Positions 38,139 to 49,552 are shown, counted from the first letter of the stretch. The stretch: DNA of 64,000 bases from Nakamurella leprariae (GCF_016918035.1 NZ_JAERWK010000021.1:140484-204483); one strand, 5' to 3'. The notes: generated from the sequence alone by a model not told the origin. A program made the numbers and translations.

Positions 38139-38144
38139 AATCTA
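38139..38144 (-). promoter_or_regulatory. -10 element for parA-parB
   Basis: TAGATT on the minus strand, about 61 bp before the parA start. It fits TAnnnT; no clear -35 box is seen. Confidence 0.4.
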
Positions 38145-38213
38145 CGGTGACGGTGCGCTCGGATCGGTTCGACACGCACGACGCTTCCCGGGCAATGTGG
38201 TGATCACCAGGGC

Positions 38214-38227
38214 GTTCCACGTGAAAC
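38214..38227. promoter_or_regulatory. parS site 2 (variant)
   Basis: GTTCCACGTGAAAC, one base from the perfect palindrome and closer to the Bacillus-type sequence. Confidence 0.88.
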
Positions 38228-38594
38228 GTGGACCGGAGCGGCCTGGGCCATTGTTGAGGCTCCGTCACCGTGACGCATCGCCGGCAGGTGCCTCGGAAGG
38301 ACTCGCGTGGGCGCTCGGAGCCTTCGGCTGACCTGGGATCCACTCGCCGATGCGCTCAGAGGTGCTGACGCGTCATTCCTGGACGGGCGAACCAGCGGAG
38401 CTTTCGCCCCGATCGACTGACACCTGGTCGCACGACTGTCGACACGCCGCAGGATCCGACGGCCACGCACGGCGAACCCATGACACCGGTGCTCCGCCGT
38501 CGTCGATGGTGCAGGCGCGAGAGCCACGACGGGCGCGAGCGACTGGGCGCCGAAGAACTGCACACCGACCCGATGAGCTGATCCGCACGCGCGC

Positions 38595-38608
38595 GTTCCA
38601 CGTGGAAC
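38595..38608. promoter_or_regulatory. parS site 3
   Basis: GTTCCACGTGGAAC, perfect palindrome in the non-coding region. Confidence 0.92.
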
Positions 38609-38970
38609 CAGGCCGCGGGGCCGGTCACCCGACCGTGCTGCCGATGATGTCGGAACCGAGGCCGCATCAGCTGGACGGCCGGCCCGTCGTTCCCACTTCC
38701 CACACACTGTCACCGTGACGGAACTGGCGAGGCCCTCCCGGGCTTGGTTCCCGGGCGGAACTGCCGGCGAGACACCGCTCATGGTTCACGGACAGGCGGT
38801 ACGAGCGCGCAGTGACAGCCCGATCGGCGCTCGGCCCCGGCACACCGCAGGCCGAGTCGCAGCTGTCGTCACCGGCCGTGCCCGCTTGGAGACGCGGAAT
38901 CCATCCGCATCACGGCACAACGAGAGTCCTGGTCGGTCCTCTCCAAGGGGCGGACGGCCCAGACGCGGAT

Positions 38971-38984
38971 GTTCCACGTGGAAC
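38971..38984. promoter_or_regulatory. parS site 4
   Basis: GTTCCACGTGGAAC, perfect palindrome, 36 bp from site 5. Confidence 0.92.
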
Positions 38985-39006
38985 GCACTGTCGACAGTCG
39001 GTCCAC

Positions 39007-39020
39007 GTTCCACGTGGAAC
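39007..39020. promoter_or_regulatory. parS site 5
   Basis: GTTCCACGTGGAAC, perfect palindrome. Outermost of the cluster that I could find. Confidence 0.92.
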
Positions 39021-40166
39021 ATCGATCGGATCGAGGCATGGCCGAGACACTCATTCGGTCCGAATCCGATCGATCCGCTGAACGAGTCGGCCGCCGAGTT
39101 GTCGCCGCCGGCCAGACGTGATCGCCGGGCCTGGTGGAACCACCGATGTTTCGCACCGCTCGCTGCGTGCGGACCGAACCGCGACGACACCGCCCGGAGC
39201 GTTCCACCGACTCCGAACGCGCGGCGGAAGTGCATCCACGAACGGATGCGTCGACGCCGTTCGCGTTCCTCGCGGCCTCACTGTCGGCCCGGATCACGGG
39301 GGACCCAGCCCGCGGGGCCACGAGCCTGCCCGCGACGAGGTCATCGACCACGTCGATCGGTGGCGCGGTCGTCCAAGTGGAGCGTGCGCCGGGGGAGCGG
39401 TCACCTGCTCCGCGGCCCGGCGTGGTGACCATGACGCCCGGGAGTGGCGGCAGGAGTCTTCGCTCCGGGAACTCGGCCGTCCTTCCACACCGGTCCCGAT
39501 CGACCTTGACGGCATGAACACCAACCGGCGCTCCCGTGGACACCATCGACCGCCGCGGTGACGGCGCCAACGACCGCGCGAGTGCCACCGGCGTCTCCCG
39601 GCCGTGACCCGAGCGGCCCATCGGCATCGGGGACAGCTGGACGACGATCGCGATCCAGCCGGGCCGGCTCGGGCCGTCGCGAAACCGCTCCGCCTCTCAC
39701 TGCGGCCGATCGAGGCCGACTCGGTGGACATCGCAGCCAGGGGTCCCGACAGGGCCGAGCAGTCGACAGAACCCCGACCGGGCCCGCTGTGGGTCAGTCG
39801 GTCTCAGCCCGTACTCGATTCGACGCCCACCTGGTGTCCGGCCTTCCGCCGAACCAGGACGAGATCGCCCGCAAGCACGGTGATCCCGCTGCCCACTCGT
39901 CGTGGTGCGGTCTGGCCCGCCCGTCGGCTGTCAGTCCCGTGCACGCCGCCACCACCTGTCCGACTGCTGATCTCGTCCGGTCGACATCATCACTCCGCCG
40001 GACGGCACCCCACGGACCGAACGCACCGACCTGACAATCGGTCTCGGCGTCACACCCCGCACCACATCGTCACCGTGACGAATCGACGTCGGGATCGCGG
40101 AGACTCCTCCCAGAGCCGATCCGCCCCTGATGGTCTCGGCGATGCCGGGACGAGTTCTGGTTGGTA

Positions 40167-40201
40167 CCCGGCGGTGTCCCGGCGCGCCACCGCCACCCGG
40201 G
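40167..40201 (-). terminator. stem-loop after rsmG
   Basis: GGCGGTG (40170-40176) and CACCGCC (40188-40194) pair as 7 bp, with flanking CCC and GGG able to extend the stem across a bulge. It lies just beyond the rsmG stop, at the end of the rpmH-to-rsmG transcript. Confidence 0.5.
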
Positions 40202-40216
40202 CGGGGCGCGCGACGC

Positions 40217-40966
40217 TCAGCGACGTCGGGGCGTCCGTCGGACCGACCGGCGACCGGCGGGGGACCGGCGCGGACCGGCAGGCCGGGCTGGGCCGGCGCG
40301 CCGGACGGCCCGGACCACCACCGTCGGATCGGTGACCAGGTCGACACCGACCGTCTCCACCCGGACGTCGCCCAGGCCGACGGCAGCCAGCGCATCCGCG
40401 TGCTCGATGATCTCCCGCTCGGCACTCGAGCCCTTCAGCGCGATCATCTCGCCACCCACCCGCACCAGCGGCGCGCACCACAACGCCAACCGCCCGAGCG
40501 GCGCGACTGCCCGCGAGGTCACCACGTCGGCATCGCCGGCCTGGTCCACCACCTCGTCGGCCCGGCCTCGGACGACCCGGCAGTTGTCCAGACCCAGCTC
40601 GGCGACCACTTCGCGCAGGAAGTCGACCCGACGGATCAGCGGCTCCACCAGGACGACGGCACAGTCCGGGCGAGCGATGGCCATCGGAATCCCGGGCAGC
40701 CCGGCACCGCTGCCGACGTCGACGACTCGGCCGTCGGCCGGCAGGAGCGACGCGGGCAGCGCCGAATTGACCACGTGCCGGCTCCACAGCCGACTCCGCT
40801 CCCGGGGACCGATGAGCCCGCGGACGATGCCGTCACCGGCCAGCACCGCCACGTACCGTTCGGCCACCGGCAGGCGGTCGCCGAACACCGTGGCCGCGAC
40901 CTCCGGCCGCGACTCGACGTCGGTTCCGCCGTCCACCTCGTCCGGCGCGGCTCCAGGTTCCTGCAT
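40217..40966 (-). CDS. rsmG: 16S rRNA (guanine-527-N7) methyltransferase
   Basis: Methylates G527 of 16S rRNA using SAM; loss gives low-level streptomycin resistance in several species. 249 residues. GPRERSRLWSRHVVNSALP, SAM motif I VVDVGSGAGLPGIPMAI near residue 83, VVLVEPLIRRVDFLREV, and TSRAVAPLGRLALWCAP. A basic C-terminal tail (PAGRRSVRRTPRRR) exceeds the family core. Last gene of the rpmH operon, 20 bp after jag. Confidence 0.96.
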   Translation of the reverse strand: MQEPGAAPDEVDGGTDVESRPEVAATVFGDRLPVAERYVAVLAGDGIVRGLIGPRERSRLWSRHVVNSALPASLLPADGRVVDVGSGAGLPGIPMAIARPDCAVVLVEPLIRRVDFLREVVAELGLDNCRVVRGRADEVVDQAGDADVVTSRAVAPLGRLALWCAPLVRVGGEMIALKGSSAEREIIEHADALAAVGLGDVRVETVGVDLVTDPTVVVRAVRRAGPARPAGPRRSPAGRRSVRRTPRRR

Positions 40967-40986
40967 CGGCGCGCTGTCGCCGCGAC

Positions 40987-41577
40987 TCAGGACGCGGCCG
41001 GACTGACCACGACGCGGCGACGCGGCTCCTCGCCCTCGCTGGACGATTCGGCCCCGCTCACAGCGGCCACCGCGTCGTGCACGATCTTGCGCTCGAACGG
41101 GTTCATCGGGCTGAGCCGCACGGCCTCACCGGTCTGCACCACCTCGTTCGCGGTGCGGGTGCCCAGGTCGCCCAGCTCGGTGCGCCGCCGCGCCCGGTAC
41201 CCGGCGATGTCCAGCATCAGCCGGGAGCGGTGCCCGGTCTCGGCCATCGCGGCCAGCCGGGTGAGCTCCTGCAGCGCGTCGAGGACCTCGCCGCGCTCAC
41301 CGATCAGCTTGTGGATGTCGCCCTCGCCGATGATCGACACGACCGCACGCGAGCCGTCGACGTCGAGGTCGATGTCGCCGTCGTAGTCGAGGATGTCGAG
41401 CAGCCGCTCCAGGTAGTCGCCGGCCGCGTCGCCCTCGGCGACCAGCACGTCCCCGGAGTCCTCCCGGCCCGGGCGATCGGTCGACCCGCCCTCGTCGCCG
41501 CCGGTGCGCTCGGCGCCCGCGACGACGTCGGTGTCGTCCTCGGTGCCGACCAGGTCGGTCGATGCGTTCTCGCTCAT
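40987..41577 (-). CDS. jag: Jag/KhpB-type KH-R3H RNA-binding protein
   Basis: 196 residues: an acidic, disordered N-terminus (about 1-50), a KH domain with IIGEGDIHKLIGERGEVLDA and an R3H domain ending in LSPMNPFERKIVHDAVA. KhpB/Jag binds RNA with KhpA and affects cell division and envelope genes in Firmicutes; in actinobacteria its role is less clear. The ATG at 41577 has AAGGA 5 bases upstream. It sits between yidC and rsmG in the conserved order. Confidence 0.95.
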   Translation of the reverse strand: MSENASTDLVGTEDDTDVVAGAERTGGDEGGSTDRPGREDSGDVLVAEGDAAGDYLERLLDILDYDGDIDLDVDGSRAVVSIIGEGDIHKLIGERGEVLDALQELTRLAAMAETGHRSRLMLDIAGYRARRRTELGDLGTRTANEVVQTGEAVRLSPMNPFERKIVHDAVAAVSGAESSSEGEEPRRRVVVSPAAS

Positions 41578-41724
41578 CTCGTTCCTTCTCTCACGGTGAC
41601 CTCCGTCGGACCGGGCAGGACGCCGGCACGGGTCGGAGGTGGGTCTGGTGCACACCGGTGGCGCGACCGCCGTCCGGCGCGACGCGCCGACGGGCGTCGG
41701 GTCGCGCGGACGCGGTCGGACGGC

Positions 41725-42879
41725 CTACCGGCGTCCGGACTTGCGCCGGTTGCCCGACGGCGGTCGCCCGCCGCGCCCACCGCGGGTGTTCTGCGGCCGG
41801 GCTCCGGGACGGGGCTTGGTCCGGTCGCCGACCGGGCGCTCACCGGGTGTGTCGGCGGATCCGGTGGCTCCCGCATCGGCGGCGTCGCCGGTCGGAATCG
41901 CACCGGCCGTCGGGGCGGTGTCGCGGGGACCCGCGGTGATCTCCGTCGTCGGCGTGACCGGACGCGCGGTCTTGGGCTTGGCCCCGGGCTTGGGCTTGGA
42001 GAACGCCTGCGCCGTCTTGGCCTCCTCGACCACCTGCGCCTCGGTCGCTTTGCGCTTGTCCTGGATCCGGTGCGCCACCCACAGCTGTCCGAAGGTCCAC
42101 GAGTTGTTGGCCAGCCAGTAGAAGAGGATGGCCAGCGGGAAGAACGGACCCGTGGCAATGACGCCCAGCGGGAACAGGTACAGCATGACCTTGTTCATGA
42201 TCGCCGCCTGCGGCTGGGCGGCGGCCTCGGGGTTGAGGAACTTCTGCCGGTTCACCGAGCGGCGGCTGGTCAGGTGGGTGGCGATGCCCGCGAGGATGGT
42301 CAGCGGGATGCCCCAGATGATGATCGCCTCGCGCAGCCCGTCCAGGAACGCCAGCTGACCGCTGGCCATGGTCATCGAGCCGACCAGCGGGGCGCCGCCG
42401 GGCAGGTGCGCCTGGGAGAACGACTCGACGTCCGAGGCGCCGAAGAAGTAGACGTTCTGCCGGAGGGTCCAGCCGCCCGAACCGTCCTCGACGGGGGCGA
42501 ACATCCGCAGCACGTGGAACAGACCGATGAAGACCGGCGCCTGGATGAGGATGGGCAGACAGGAGGCCAGGGGGTTGACCCCCGCCTCCTTGTTCAGCTT
42601 CATCATCTCTTCGGTCAACCGCTGCCGGTCGTCCTTGTACTTCTCCCGGAGCTTCTTCATCTCCGGCTGGACCGCCTGCATCTTCAGCTGCGAGTCCATC
42701 TGCTTCATGAACGGCTTGAAGAGGATCGCCCGCAGGGTGAAGACCAGGAAGACGACGGACAGCACCCAGGCCAGGACGTTGCTCTCACCGAGGAACGAGC
42801 CGAAGACCTTGTGCCAGACCCACATGATCCCGGAGACCGGGTAGTAGATGTAGTCCAAGGACCAGAAGTTGAAGTTCAC
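41725..42879 (-). CDS. yidC: membrane protein insertase YidC
   Basis: Inserts membrane proteins with or without SecYEG. 384 residues, Gram-positive type without the large periplasmic domain. Starts [20 protein letters not shown]; five helices. The cytoplasmic hairpin ([20 protein letters not shown]) follows helix 1, with the conserved groove Arg probably in [19 protein letters not shown]. The long basic C-terminal tail ([18 protein letters not shown]) is typical for ribosome contact. The GTG at 42879 overlaps the yidD stop by 4 bp. Confidence 0.95.
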   Translation of the reverse strand: MNFNFWSLDYIYYPVSGIMWVWHKVFGSFLGESNVLAWVLSVVFLVFTLRAILFKPFMKQMDSQLKMQAVQPEMKKLREKYKDDRQRLTEEMMKLNKEAGVNPLASCLPILIQAPVFIGLFHVLRMFAPVEDGSGGWTLRQNVYFFGASDVESFSQAHLPGGAPLVGSMTMASGQLAFLDGLREAIIIWGIPLTILAGIATHLTSRRSVNRQKFLNPEAAAQPQAAIMNKVMLYLFPLGVIATGPFFPLAILFYWLANNSWTFGQLWVAHRIQDKRKATEAQVVEEAKTAQAFSKPKPGAKPKTARPVTPTTEITAGPRDTAPTAGAIPTGDAADAGATGSADTPGERPVGDRTKPRPGARPQNTRGGRGGRPPSGNRRKSGRR

Positions 42880-43433
42880 GCGAGGGTTCTCCCGGCATCG
42901 ACGACGAGCCTGTCCGACCTGGGGCGGCCGGTCGGGGCAGGGCTGGATTCGGAGTGCTCCGGCTCGGTGTCGCCGGTGAGCCAACTCCCGTGGGGGTCAG
43001 CGGGTTCCCGGCCGGCGCGGTCGGGACGGTGGTCCCGGTCCTGCTGCTCGGCGGCACCCGGCCACACCTCGGGATCGGGACGCTGGTCCTGCGACCGGCG
43101 CCATCGGTTCTGCTCACGGCGGCTCATCCCGGCCGGGGGGACGTGGTCGACTCCGCCGGTGCTCCACGGGTTGCAGCGGCCGAGCCGTCGGGCGGTGAGC
43201 CACAGACCGCGCAGCGCACCGTGCCGGTGCAGGGCGGTGATCGCGTAGCTGCTGCAGCACGGGTAGTACCGGCAGCTCGGCGGGGTGTAGGCGGAGATGA
43301 AGCGCTGGTAGCCCCGCACCGGGAGGATGAGCAGCGCGGCCAGCGGTGAACGCGCGCGGACCGGAACGCCGACGGGGTCGGTCACTCGGTCGGCCACGCG
43401 GTCAGTCATGCGATCGTTCCCGGCATCGGTCAT
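42876..43433 (-). CDS. yidD: membrane protein insertion efficiency factor YidD
   Basis: 185 residues. The YidD core ([36 protein letters not shown] is split here as [19 protein letters not shown] and [14 protein letters not shown]) is followed by [17 protein letters not shown] and then an unusually long hydrophilic tail of about 85 residues, beyond the ~80-110 residue norm. The N-terminus has short repeats ([11 protein letters not shown]). The ATG at 43433 overlaps the rnpA stop. YidD is thought to be a membrane-associated helper of YidC. Confidence 0.93.
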   Translation of the reverse strand: MTDAGNDRMTDRVADRVTDPVGVPVRARSPLAALLILPVRGYQRFISAYTPPSCRYYPCCSSYAITALHRHGALRGLWLTARRLGRCNPWSTGGVDHVPPAGMSRREQNRWRRSQDQRPDPEVWPGAAEQQDRDHRPDRAGREPADPHGSWLTGDTEPEHSESSPAPTGRPRSDRLVVDAGRTLA

Positions 43434-43819
43434 GACGGGACCCCGGGCGTCTCGGCCGCGGGGGCTCCGAGCCGGATCCCGGCCCGGCGGGCGGCGACCC
43501 CCACCCCGGCATCCAGGTCGGCCTCGAGCTCCGGGGAACTCGCGGTCGACGCCGGCGCCAGGGCTCGCACCACCAGGTCGGTGCCGTCCGGCAGCAACGG
43601 CAGGCGCTGCCACACCAGCGGCCGCAGCCGCCGGGTGATCCGGTGCCGGACGACCGAGTTGCCGATCTTCCCGGACACCACGAACCCGGCCCGGGGAGGC
43701 CCGAGCCGGGTCGACGGCAACAGATGGATCACCATGGTCCGCGTCCCGCCGCGGCGACCCGATCGGAACACCGCGGTGAACTCGTTCGATCGACGCAGAC
43801 GGTGGACGACAGGGAGCAC
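43430..43819 (-). CDS. rnpA: ribonuclease P protein component
   Basis: 129 residues; binds the RNase P RNA to mature tRNA 5' ends. The RNR signature is in [19 protein letters not shown], and the N-terminus [20 protein letters not shown] is typical. The GTG at 43819 lies 34 bp after rpmH. It overlaps yidD. Confidence 0.95.
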   Translation of the reverse strand: MLPVVHRLRRSNEFTAVFRSGRRGGTRTMVIHLLPSTRLGPPRAGFVVSGKIGNSVVRHRITRRLRPLVWQRLPLLPDGTDLVVRALAPASTASSPELEADLDAGVGVAARRAGIRLGAPAAETPGVPS

Positions 43820-43853
43820 GGCGGACCCAGCCGGGCCGGGACGGCGACCGCGA

Positions 43854-43991
43854 TCAGGCGGACAGCTCGGCGCGGCCCTTGCGACGCCGGGCCGCGAGGA
43901 TCGCGCGCCCGGCGCGGGTCCGCATGCGGAGCCGGAAGCCGTGGGTCTTGGCCCGGCGACGGTTGTTCGGCTGGAAAGTGCGCTTGCTCAC
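43854..43991 (-). CDS. rpmH: 50S ribosomal protein L34
   Basis: 45 residues: [20 protein letters not shown] followed by [20 protein letters not shown] and ELSA. The GTG at 43991 has GGAG 5 bases before it. First gene of the minus-strand operon running through rnpA, yidD, yidC, jag and rsmG. Confidence 0.98.
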   Translation of the reverse strand: MSKRTFQPNNRRRAKTHGFRLRMRTRAGRAILAARRRKGRAELSA

Positions 43992-44185
43992 GGTGACTCC
44001 AGAGGTGTTCGTACGGTGTTCGGCTGCGGGCACTGCGGATCGGGAGCTGTTGCAGGCGGCCGCCACCGGGTCGTCCCCGCCAGCAGCCGAGCCCGATCAC
44101 GGAACCCGGTCGACCGATCCCGGGCTCCCGATGCGCAGACAAGAACAGGCAGCACAACAGGGCCGACAACCAGCCGGACCGTCCA

Positions 44186-44214
44186 ATGGTACGGACGCCG
44201 TGGAGGGTGGTCAA
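44186..44214 (-). promoter_or_regulatory. rpmH operon promoter
   Basis: On the minus strand TTGACC (44214-44209) and TACCAT (44191-44186) are separated by 17 bp, a near-ideal housekeeping sigma promoter. It predicts a ~190-base 5' leader. Confidence 0.65.
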
Positions 44215-44398
44215 AACCCGGACCGGGGGACACCGGCTCGAGCCGGAGCGGCCCGCGCATGTCCCCGGTGATGGCGCCGTGGACGGCCGCGGCTGGCGAG
44301 GCCGCCTCGCGCCCGCGATACCGTTGTCACCAGCACATTTCCGACGTGTGACAGCTTCGGTCCGAGTCGTGACGAAACGGTCTTCTCGGACACTCACC

Positions 44399-44428
44399 TT
44401 GTGGATCGGGCCCCGCTGTTGTTAGCGT
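44399..44428 (+). promoter_or_regulatory. dnaA promoter
   Basis: TTGTGG (44399-44404) and TAGCGT (44423-44428), 18-bp spacer. Together with the divergent rpmH promoter it accounts for the 598-bp gap 43992-44589, in which I see no gene. Confidence 0.55.
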
Positions 44429-44524
44429 CCCGGCTCGCACGGCATGGAAGTCACGCCGCGGTGTCCATCACCCGCAGGGCTCCCGCTCCCGTTCGCGGAC
44501 CGTCGCCGTTGAGTTGTGCACCCG

Positions 44525-44545
44525 TGTGGACAACTCTGTGGACAG
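44525..44545. promoter_or_regulatory. DnaA boxes upstream of dnaA
   Basis: TGTGGACAA (perfect, 44525-44533) and TGTGGACAG (44537-44545) in direct orientation, between the dnaA promoter and its start. Suited to autoregulation. Confidence 0.75.
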
Positions 44546-44589
44546 TTCGACGGGTCTGCACATCGTGTGAGGGGGGGTCAGCAGCGCCG

Positions 44590-46179
44590 ATGGATCACGC
44601 CGGGGCAGCCAACGACTCCGCCGCGTCGCTGGCCCCGGTCTGGCGGGCCGTGGTCACGGAACTGGCTCCTGAACTCAGCTCGCAGCAGCGCGCCTGGCTC
44701 TCGCTGACCCAGCCGATCGGACTTCTTGGCACGACCGCCCTGCTCGCGGCGCCGTCGGACTTCGCCAAGGAAGTCATCGAACGCAAGCTGAGCAAGCCGA
44801 TCACTGCGGCGCTGTCCACGCACCTGCAGGCCGAGATCAACCTGGCCGTCACCGTCGCCGCCGCACCGACCGCGGCCGCCGACGATCCACTGGACGGCGA
44901 CGACCCGGACGCACCCGGCGACCAGCCGTTCGCCGACCCCGACCTCCACGCCCGCCTGGCCGAACCGTCAGGCGGCGGACCCGACGCGGCCGGCCACGGT
45001 CGCGGCCCCGGAGTGCCCCCGGCCGGGCAGCTGCTCGACGGTGACGACGATGACGTCGACGAGGAAGCCGACGCGTTGGCCACCGTCACCGAGATCTGGC
45101 CGACCTATGCCGGCCGCCGTGGTGAGGCGCCCCGGCACCCGTCGCTGACCAAGCTCAACGGCAAGTACACCTTCGACACGTTCGTCATCGGTGCGTCCAA
45201 CCGCTTCGCCCACGCCGCCGCCGTCGCGGTGTCCGAGGCGCCGGCGGTGGCGTACAACCCGCTGTTCATCTGGGGTGACTCGGGGCTGGGCAAGACCCAC
45301 CTGCTCCACGGCATCGGCCACTACGCCCAGCGGCTGTTCCCGGGGATGAAGGTGCGGTACGTCTCCAGCGAGGAGTTCACCAACGACTTCATCAACTCGC
45401 TGCGCGACGACCGCAAGGTGGCGTTCCAACGCCGGTACCGCGACGTCGACGTGCTGCTGGTGGACGACATCCAGTTCCTGGAGGGCAAGGAAGGCACCCA
45501 GGAGGAGTTCTTCCACACCTTCAACACGCTCTACAACGCCAACAAGCAGATCGTGATCTCGTCGGACCGTCCGCCGAAGCGGCTGGAGACCCTCGAGGAC
45601 CGGATGCGCACCCGGTTCGAGTGGGGCCTGACCACCGACATCCAGCCGCCCGAACTGGAGACGCGGATCGCGATCCTGCGCAAGAAGGCCGCCCTGGACC
45701 GGATGGCCGCGCCCGACGACGTGCTGGAGTTCATCGCCAGCCGGATCGAGCGCAACATCCGTGAACTGGAGGGCGCGCTCATCCGGGTCACCGCGTTCGC
45801 CTCGTTGAACAAGCAGCCGGTCGACCTGTCGCTGGCCCAGATCGTGCTCCGCGACCTGCTCCGCGACCCGGTGTCCAACGACATCGACGCCGCCACGATC
45901 ATGGCCGTCACCGCCGAGTACTTCGGCGTCACGCTCGACGAGTTGTGCGGGCCACAGAAGACCAAGGCCATCGCCGGCTCCCGGCAGATCGCCATGTACC
46001 TGTGCCGCGAGCTCACCGACCTGACCCTGCCCAAGATCGGGCAGACCTTCGGCGGCCGCGACCACACCACCGTCATGCACGCGGCGAAGAAGATCCGGGC
46101 CGAGATGGCCGAACGCCGGCAGACCTACGACCACGTCCAGGAGCTCACCGCCCGCGTGCGCGAGCGGTCCCGCCACTGA
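44590..46179 (+). CDS. dnaA: chromosomal replication initiator DnaA
   Basis: 529 residues; binds DnaA boxes and opens oriC. Domain I (about 10-90, [19 protein letters not shown]), an acidic disordered domain II (about 95-185), then the AAA+ domain III with [18 protein letters not shown], Walker [13 protein letters not shown], Walker [14 protein letters not shown] and the sensor region. Domain IV ends with the DNA-binding [15 protein letters not shown]. The ATG at 44590 follows a GAGGGGGG tract about 12 bases upstream. Transcribed away from rpmH, towards oriC. Confidence 0.98.
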   Translation: MDHAGAANDSAASLAPVWRAVVTELAPELSSQQRAWLSLTQPIGLLGTTALLAAPSDFAKEVIERKLSKPITAALSTHLQAEINLAVTVAAAPTAAADDPLDGDDPDAPGDQPFADPDLHARLAEPSGGGPDAAGHGRGPGVPPAGQLLDGDDDDVDEEADALATVTEIWPTYAGRRGEAPRHPSLTKLNGKYTFDTFVIGASNRFAHAAAVAVSEAPAVAYNPLFIWGDSGLGKTHLLHGIGHYAQRLFPGMKVRYVSSEEFTNDFINSLRDDRKVAFQRRYRDVDVLLVDDIQFLEGKEGTQEEFFHTFNTLYNANKQIVISSDRPPKRLETLEDRMRTRFEWGLTTDIQPPELETRIAILRKKAALDRMAAPDDVLEFIASRIERNIRELEGALIRVTAFASLNKQPVDLSLAQIVLRDLLRDPVSNDIDAATIMAVTAEYFGVTLDELCGPQKTKAIAGSRQIAMYLCRELTDLTLPKIGQTFGGRDHTTVMHAAKKIRAEMAERRQTYDHVQELTARVRERSRH

Positions 46180-47123
46180 TCCGGCCCTGCGTGGGGGCTG
46201 AACCCGCGCTGGACTCGCTGATTCCCCGCTGAAGCGGCCCGAGCGGCCGGGCCGACGCACGTCGGCGACCTGTCGCACCCGCATCCGGATCCGCACCACT
46301 CCCCGCGCGGCCACCGACCCGCGGCGCGGATCCCACAACCCGGCGCGTCCGCGGCGTACCTGCCGGACTCGGCGAACGCACCAGACCGTCCGATCCGTCC
46401 GGTTCCTGGAGACGCCGGGGCGGATGCCGCGCGGATCACACCCATCCCGGCACCACACCGGTGTGATTCGACCCCGGTGGGCGAGGACGCGGCCCGCCGG
46501 AGCCCGATGACCTGCGGCAAGTCCGTCGAATGGCCGCGTGATGGTCACGCTGCGTTCAGGTTCGACGGCGGATTGCCTGCGCTGCGTGTCCGACCGGCCG
46601 AGTTCTGCACACTGTGTGGACAACCCTGTGGAGAACCGCGGGGTACGACGGGGACAACTGGGGACACTCGCGAGTCACCCACATCGGGCCGGTCGGGCCG
46701 CCCTGCCGTCCCCGAGCTGTCCACGTCGGCGACACGCGACCGGGCCTGCACGGATCCCGCTCGTTCCACACCGTCCACACTGCTTACTGCTGCTACTGAT
46801 CTCTCCTTGAGAGGGAGAACTACAAGCGCAGCCTGTGGGGACAACCGTCGGGCAGCAGCGGCGGACCGGCTCGCGCCCCGACTGGCACGGCCTGCCACGA
46901 AGCGCCGGGAACCCCCGCGCGGGTGGACCCCGATGCTGCGCACCCCCGTCCGGGGCCGTACCGTTGACGGCCCCGGACCCGACGCGTGGGGCTGGTCGGC
47001 CGCCGTGCCAGGAGATCCGGACGAGTCCCGGCGTCCTCCGGGTCCCCGGTGGCCCACCGCGCCGTCGCGATCCTGGTCGTTCCGTTCGCAGAAGCAGTTC
47101 CTTGAGGTGCTGGAGGCCGGCTC
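46180..47123. other. oriC: oriC region between dnaA and dnaN
   Basis: 944 bp without a gene. Contains a consensus DnaA box TGTGGACAA (46615-46623), a one-mismatch box TGTGGAGAA (46627-46635), TGGGGACAA (46836-46844) and weaker copies near 46649 and 46717. An AT-richer stretch lies at about 46775-46830. CACACCGGTGTG (46454-46465) is a perfect palindrome. The dnaN promoter must lie in its right part. Identification as oriC rests on position plus boxes. Confidence 0.88.
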
Positions 47124-48311
47124 ATGAAGTTCCGCGTCGCCCGTGACGATCTGGCCGACGCCGTCGCGTGGGTGGCCAAGTCGCTGCCCAGCCGGCCGCC
47201 GGTGCCCGTCCTGGGCGGGATCCTGCTCGAGGTGCAGGACTCGACCCTGACCGTCTCCGGGTTCGACTACGAGGTCTCCACCCGGGCCGAGGTCGCCGTC
47301 GACAGCACCAGCGACGCCGACCACGACCGCGTGCTGGTCTCGGGTCGCCTGCTGGCCGAGATCACCCGGGCCCTCCCGGCCAAGCCGGTCGACTTCTCGG
47401 TGGACGGCCCCAAGGTCACCATCGTCGGCGGGTCGGCCCGGTTCACCCTGCCGACCATGCCGGTCGAGGACTACCCGCCGCTGCCGGCATTGCCCGAGGT
47501 GGCCGGCACCGTCGACGCCGGTGCCTTCGCCGAGGCCGTGGTCCAGACCGCGGTCGCCTCCGGACGCGACGACACCCTGCCGATGCTCACCGGCATCCGG
47601 GTCGAGCTCGAGGGCGACACGCTCACCCTGGCCGCGACCGACCGGTTCCGGCTCGCCGTCCGGGAGCTGGCCTGGACCCCGGAGCGGCCGGACCTGTCGA
47701 CGTCGGTACTGATCCCGGCCCGGACGCTGGCCGACGCGGCCAAGACCATCGCGGCGGGCTCCGGCAGCAGCACCGTGACGGTCTCGCTCGGTGACGGCCT
47801 GCTCGGCCTGCAGGCCGGGTCGCGGCGCACCACCGTCCGATTGCTCGACGTCGAGTTCGTCAAGTTCCGGTCGCTGCTGCCGTCCGAACACAGCACCACG
47901 GTCGACCTCGAGGTCGGTGAGCTGACCAACTCGATCAAGCGCGTCGCCCTGGTCACCGATCGCGGCCACCACCTGCGGATGCACGTCACCGACGGCATGC
48001 TGACGCTGACCGCGGGGGGTGACGACGAGGGTCGCGCCGAGGAGTCGCTCCCGGTGACCGCGGACGGCGCCGAGCTGCTCATCGCGTTCAACCCGACCTA
48101 CCTGCTCGACGGCCTCGGGGTGATGCGGTCGCGGTCGGTGCGGTTGGCGTTCACCACGGCGTCCCGTCCGGCGCTGGTGTTGCCGCTGGCTGAGCCGTCC
48201 GGCGGGCCGGAGGCCGGTTCGTCGGATTCGTCGGGTCCGGCGGACGAGGCACCGGCCGAGCTCGCCGATGGGTACCAGTACCTGGTGATGCCTGCTCGAC
48301 TGCCGGGGTGA
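47124..48311 (+). CDS. dnaN: DNA polymerase III beta sliding clamp
   Basis: 395 residues; ring-shaped processivity clamp with three repeated domains. Begins MKFRVARDDLADAVAWVAKS; the clamp-specific DTLPMLTGIRVELEG starts the second domain and ends in ATDRFRLAVREL, and the C-terminal ends in YQYLVMPARLPG. An acidic/Ser-rich insertion (GGPEAGSSDSSGPADEAPAE) near the C-terminus is unlike E. coli but common in actinobacteria. GGAGG lies 7 bases before the ATG. Confidence 0.98.
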   Translation: MKFRVARDDLADAVAWVAKSLPSRPPVPVLGGILLEVQDSTLTVSGFDYEVSTRAEVAVDSTSDADHDRVLVSGRLLAEITRALPAKPVDFSVDGPKVTIVGGSARFTLPTMPVEDYPPLPALPEVAGTVDAGAFAEAVVQTAVASGRDDTLPMLTGIRVELEGDTLTLAATDRFRLAVRELAWTPERPDLSTSVLIPARTLADAAKTIAAGSGSSTVTVSLGDGLLGLQAGSRRTTVRLLDVEFVKFRSLLPSEHSTTVDLEVGELTNSIKRVALVTDRGHHLRMHVTDGMLTLTAGGDDEGRAEESLPVTADGAELLIAFNPTYLLDGLGVMRSRSVRLAFTTASRPALVLPLAEPSGGPEAGSSDSSGPADEAPAELADGYQYLVMPARLPG

Positions 48312-48527
48312 CCCCCGACGCTGGCCGACTGGGCGTCACTGATATCTACTGTCCGTAGTCTCCGAGGGTGGGCGGCGACTGAGGTGGTCGCCGTTCGCGA
48401 TCGGAGTCCAGGACACGGGTCGACCGCAGTCGGCCCGCAGCGTGTGTCACCAGTCAATTCCGGCACTGCGGTCGACGGATCGGTGCGGGCCACCGACTCG
48501 CGGACCGTCCCAGCAGAAGGGCACGCC

Positions 48528-49430
<903 letters not shown>

Positions 49431-49552
49431 CGTCTCCGGTCCGGTGGTCGCGGGCCGCCGGACCGGACGTGACCCGGCCACCTCGGGGTCGGGTGGTCGG
49501 CCGGGACTGTCCGGGGCAGAGCTGTCCGGGGCTGCGGGCAGAATCACCCCGC

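Larger units (their letters stand above)
38079..40216. other. 2.1-kb apparently non-coding region between parA and rsmG
   Basis: No reading frame here looks like a protein: candidates on both strands are Arg/Ser/His-rich, change character along their length and share no motif with known families. The region appears lower in GC than its neighbours. It holds four of the five parS sites and three copies of the palindrome GTCACCGTGAC (38264-38274, 38709-38719, 40069-40079). In related genomes parA and rsmG are normally separated by a much shorter gap. A centromere-like function is the simplest reading. Confidence 0.6.

Noticed and set aside
38350..40335. Several 100-250 codon frames in the parA-rsmG gap
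   Set aside because: Arg/Ser/His-rich, no hydrophobic pattern, no ribosome sites, interrupted by parS palindromes, and some run antisense into rsmG.
46477..47127. Protein-coding gene in oriC on the plus strand
   Set aside because: The frame crosses DnaA boxes, is Arg/Pro/Thr-rich, and ends inside dnaN without any family match.
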